In this document: positions 61,316 through 64,000 of the stretch, in pieces
How positions within the stretch are numbered: the stretch's first letter is position 1
Layout of the letters: every line of letters starts with the position of its first letter
From: Mya arenaria
Taxonomy: Eukaryota; Mollusca; Bivalvia; Myida; Myidae
Reading direction: 5' to 3'
DNA length: 64,000 nt
NCBI RefSeq assembly: GCF_026914265.1
Contig: NC_069127.1
Location: 68,048,723-68,112,722, forward strand
Program-made: the position numbers and the translations under genes
The notes under the pieces: model-generated
Database searches by the model: none
Told to the model about the DNA's origin: nothing
Seen by the model: only the letters and a program-made list of their open reading frames with translations

Positions 61316-63988
61316 GGAGAAGAGGAACCAAATTATGCAGGGCTTGTCGTTGTATATAGATCAGACATCATCAGCCGTCTTGAACCCAAACAAATTCTGC
61401 CTTACATGGCTTCTATCGGTAAATATATATATAATCCATATTCTTCAGTCCACTTGCAGCATGTACGTCCCAGATTTCGATTTTGTTGTTCAATGTAAAA
61501 CTGTATTATCACGCGGTATAATGTCACCGTAGCATTTCTATCTTTCTGTAGACTTTCATTTTCAATTATGCATGTTTCATTCGCTACATCTGGCTTTATT
61601 TGCTATGATTCAAACGTGAATTGATAAACGATAATACAGCGCTAAGGGATAATAGTGTTTGACATACGATTGCTATCAATGAACTGTCTTAATTAAAATA
61701 AGATTGCATTTTCTAACTACGAATGATCTCTCTTTCAGAATGCATATTTTTCGATAATCACGCAGTTATGTTCAATTATCCAGAAATACTAAAAAAAAAT
61801 ACACTATCTTCGAAGTACCTGAACAAAAGAATATTAACTTCTAGTATATGTCTGTGTCATTCGCTTTCATTTAAAATTTACGTATGTAATTGTGTATTAA
61901 AATAACTTAAGTTTAAGTCGATGCTAGGCGGAGTTGATCGTGTGTCACTGACTATCAACGACAATTCTCAGTCCGATCGAAACTAATATTTTCGTATTAT
62001 GAAAACCTATGCAAACCTATGTAGTTTGTGTTTCCGGACGATACCTCTTTAAAAATGTGTAAATCATTGAAAGTGTAAATGAGGCACCTTATATGTACGT
62101 GTAACTAGTTTGTTATTCCAAACGCATAAATGTGTACACGGCAAATCATGTGTATACAAAACACGTGTTTTGTAATAATATGAATACAAAAAACTATGGT
62201 GTTAATCTAGATACCACACAAAGCGAAAAGATCAAGAAAATAGGCGAGATTGACAGAGTTGTTGCTACGGAATTACTGCTAGACGCCATAAAACAGTCAC
62301 GTGATCGAGGAATATGGCGGGAATTTATGACAGCTTTGGAAAGAACCAGTGAGTAGCAAATTCCTTTTCAAGGCTTTCTTTAGTATGAATGTGTACTGAA
62401 TATAATCAACTTCATCGGCTGGATGTTTTTTATTGTTTTTTATTGTCTATAATTATATTTCCTGCAGAATATATTGCACTACGACAAAAACTTCACGGAG
62501 ACTCTATTCACGATGACACTTCCGAAATAAGGTATATTGAGATTATGACGCCCCAACTCAGACAAATTATAAATCCATGTGAGATAACATCCGCGCTTCT
62601 TTCTCGTGACATTCTCATTCAAGACGACGTAGAGGAGATTCTATGTGAAGCAAACAATCGTGGTTCGATAGCAGCAACAGATATGTTATTGCAAAGGGTA
62701 TCTGGGAAGCATCCCAAATGGTACACTGAATTAGTTGCAGTTCTTTTTACTAGCGGTATGAGTGATGCAGGAGATATCCTTCTTCAAGGTTTTAACCGTA
62801 AGTATGTTGAATTTATATCATAGTCTTCTAAAGTATACGTTTACAGAGGAATATTTTCGCATTTAGAAAAATAATATGTTTCAACGAATCTTTACGTGAA
62901 CAATAAATGCAATGTTTGTTAAATATCTGATAATTGAGATAGTTGGTAAATAAAGAAGGCTCATACATTAGGTTTTGAAAATTTCAATCATAGTTTGAAC
63001 ACACCTTTCCGTGTATAGTATATAAGATGAAGAAGAAGTAAAAGAAGAAAGTCTAGGGGAAATATAACACATAATAAATATTTGAAATAAGCTAACATGA
63101 CCCGTGATGAAAACGAGTTAAGTTTTTGTTTTGTTCTCCACAGAATGCCCTAGAAAATCAGAAGATTCGGAATCGTATTTGACACGAACACAAGTTCCTA
63201 AAACAGGTATGGACGTACTTGCTTTTTAGACTTATTTACAGTGTTAGTAAAATATATACCTTTACTAAAATGTATTATTTTTTCCATTAAAATACATCAG
63301 TAGCTCAAATGCTTTAATTTTTACAACACAAAACATAGTTATACATAGCAACATTGAAAACTGTTGGGAAAAGGGTATATAAGCATTTCGTGAACAGAAT
63401 ATAGCTAAATAGGTACAATATATGCTGTACGAGTTATTTTTCATATATTTATGTATACGTTGTTTTCGATTATACAACAGGAGTGACGGTGAAACACCTA
63501 AGGAAATATGTAAAAGAGAGAAATCCTAACACAGGTATTTTAAACCGAATCTGTTTAATTTTCAAAGAAAATGTTCAGGGTTTATATCGATATATATATA
63601 CACTCTTTCGCAAGGTTGAACACACATTGCTACATGTTTTGGTGTGCTTTAAGGAGTGTCAAGAGCTTTAGGAATGTTTCGTCAGAAACTTGTTTAAATT
63701 CCGTTTATAATTCAACGGAGGATAATAAAAACATATCGCTATGTTTTGAGTCAAATTATTCCAGACTTTGAAAATAACAATGTCTTGTCGCACTTGACGA
63801 TGTGCTATTACGCCATTTTTAAACGAAGTTTTTATTGTGTATAACCACTGTCTTAACAAAATGAACGATGCGTGATGCAAGTCATTACTATCTATGATTA
63901 TTCGTATAACTTGTATTTATAGGCAGCAGCAAAGAGCAGCCAAGGCCACATTCTTCAGTTCTCTCGCTAACAGATGTTGGCACCAAGT
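61316..63988 (+). CDS. Gene B: paralogue of the tandem-CARD gene A (partial, runs off the window)
   Basis: Exons 61316-61418 and 62211-62348 (CARD1), 62468-62797 (CARD2), 63144-63206, 63481-63534 and 63923-63988 (micro-exon linker). The first four have exactly the lengths of gene A's (103, 138, 330, 63) and identical phases. CARD1 reads SDIISRLEPKQILPYM and GIWREFMTALE; CARD2 reads RYIEIMTPQLRQIINPCEI and PKWYTELVAVLF. Linker exons give YLTRTQVPKT, VKERNPNT and RPHSSV. No stop or frameshift seen, so it is probably a working gene. Introns also align with gene A, apart from the LINE. The tyrosine, SH3 and coiled-coil parts would lie to the right of the window. Confidence 0.85.
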
Positions 63989-64000
63989 GTAAGATTGTTT

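Overview
The window is AT-rich, intron-rich animal DNA, most likely from a lophotrochozoan and probably a bivalve mollusc. The signs are short exons with GT-AG introns, small two-domain Kazal inhibitors, a BIR-RING inhibitor of apoptosis, RIG-I/MDA5-type CARDs, a CR1-like LINE, and abundant MITE-like, hAT-like and tandem repeats. The species cannot be fixed from sequence alone. I see no prokaryotic genes, CRISPR arrays, rRNA or convincing tRNA genes.

Layout. (1) About 3.7-20.1 kb, + strand: a long gene (gene A here) that I assembled from 20 small exons whose splice phases all agree. It would encode two CARDs of the RIG-I-like type, a run of homologous micro-exons, a tail with several tyrosine motifs and a proline motif, an SH3-like domain, a coiled coil and an acidic C terminus. 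A 5'-truncated LINE sits in the intron that splits CARD1. (2) 20-25 kb: no gene seen; CpG-rich tandem repeat and a dispersed repeat. (3) 25-41 kb: three related Kazal genes sharing a promoter block. The first (+) and second (-) look whole; the third (+) has lost a splice donor and carries a hAT-like element in its remnant exon 3. Mariner and LINE pieces lie among them. (4) 45.3-47.6 kb: a two-exon IAP gene with one BIR and a C-terminal RING. (5) 48-60 kb: a decayed LINE with a nested repeat, a TA microsatellite inside a duplicated segment, a 1.6-kb element with terminal inverted repeats, a striking 31-bp minisatellite and other repeats. (6) 61.3 kb to the end: the start of a second copy of the CARD gene (gene B), exon for exon like gene A, running off the right edge.

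The most interesting item is the CARD gene pair. Its architecture suggests a signalling adaptor linking CARD assembly to tyrosine-kinase/SH2/SH3 signalling. I do not recognise it as a described family. The host genes (CARD adaptors, IAP, secreted protease inhibitors) fit an innate-immunity/cell-death neighbourhood, but that link is inference from position only.
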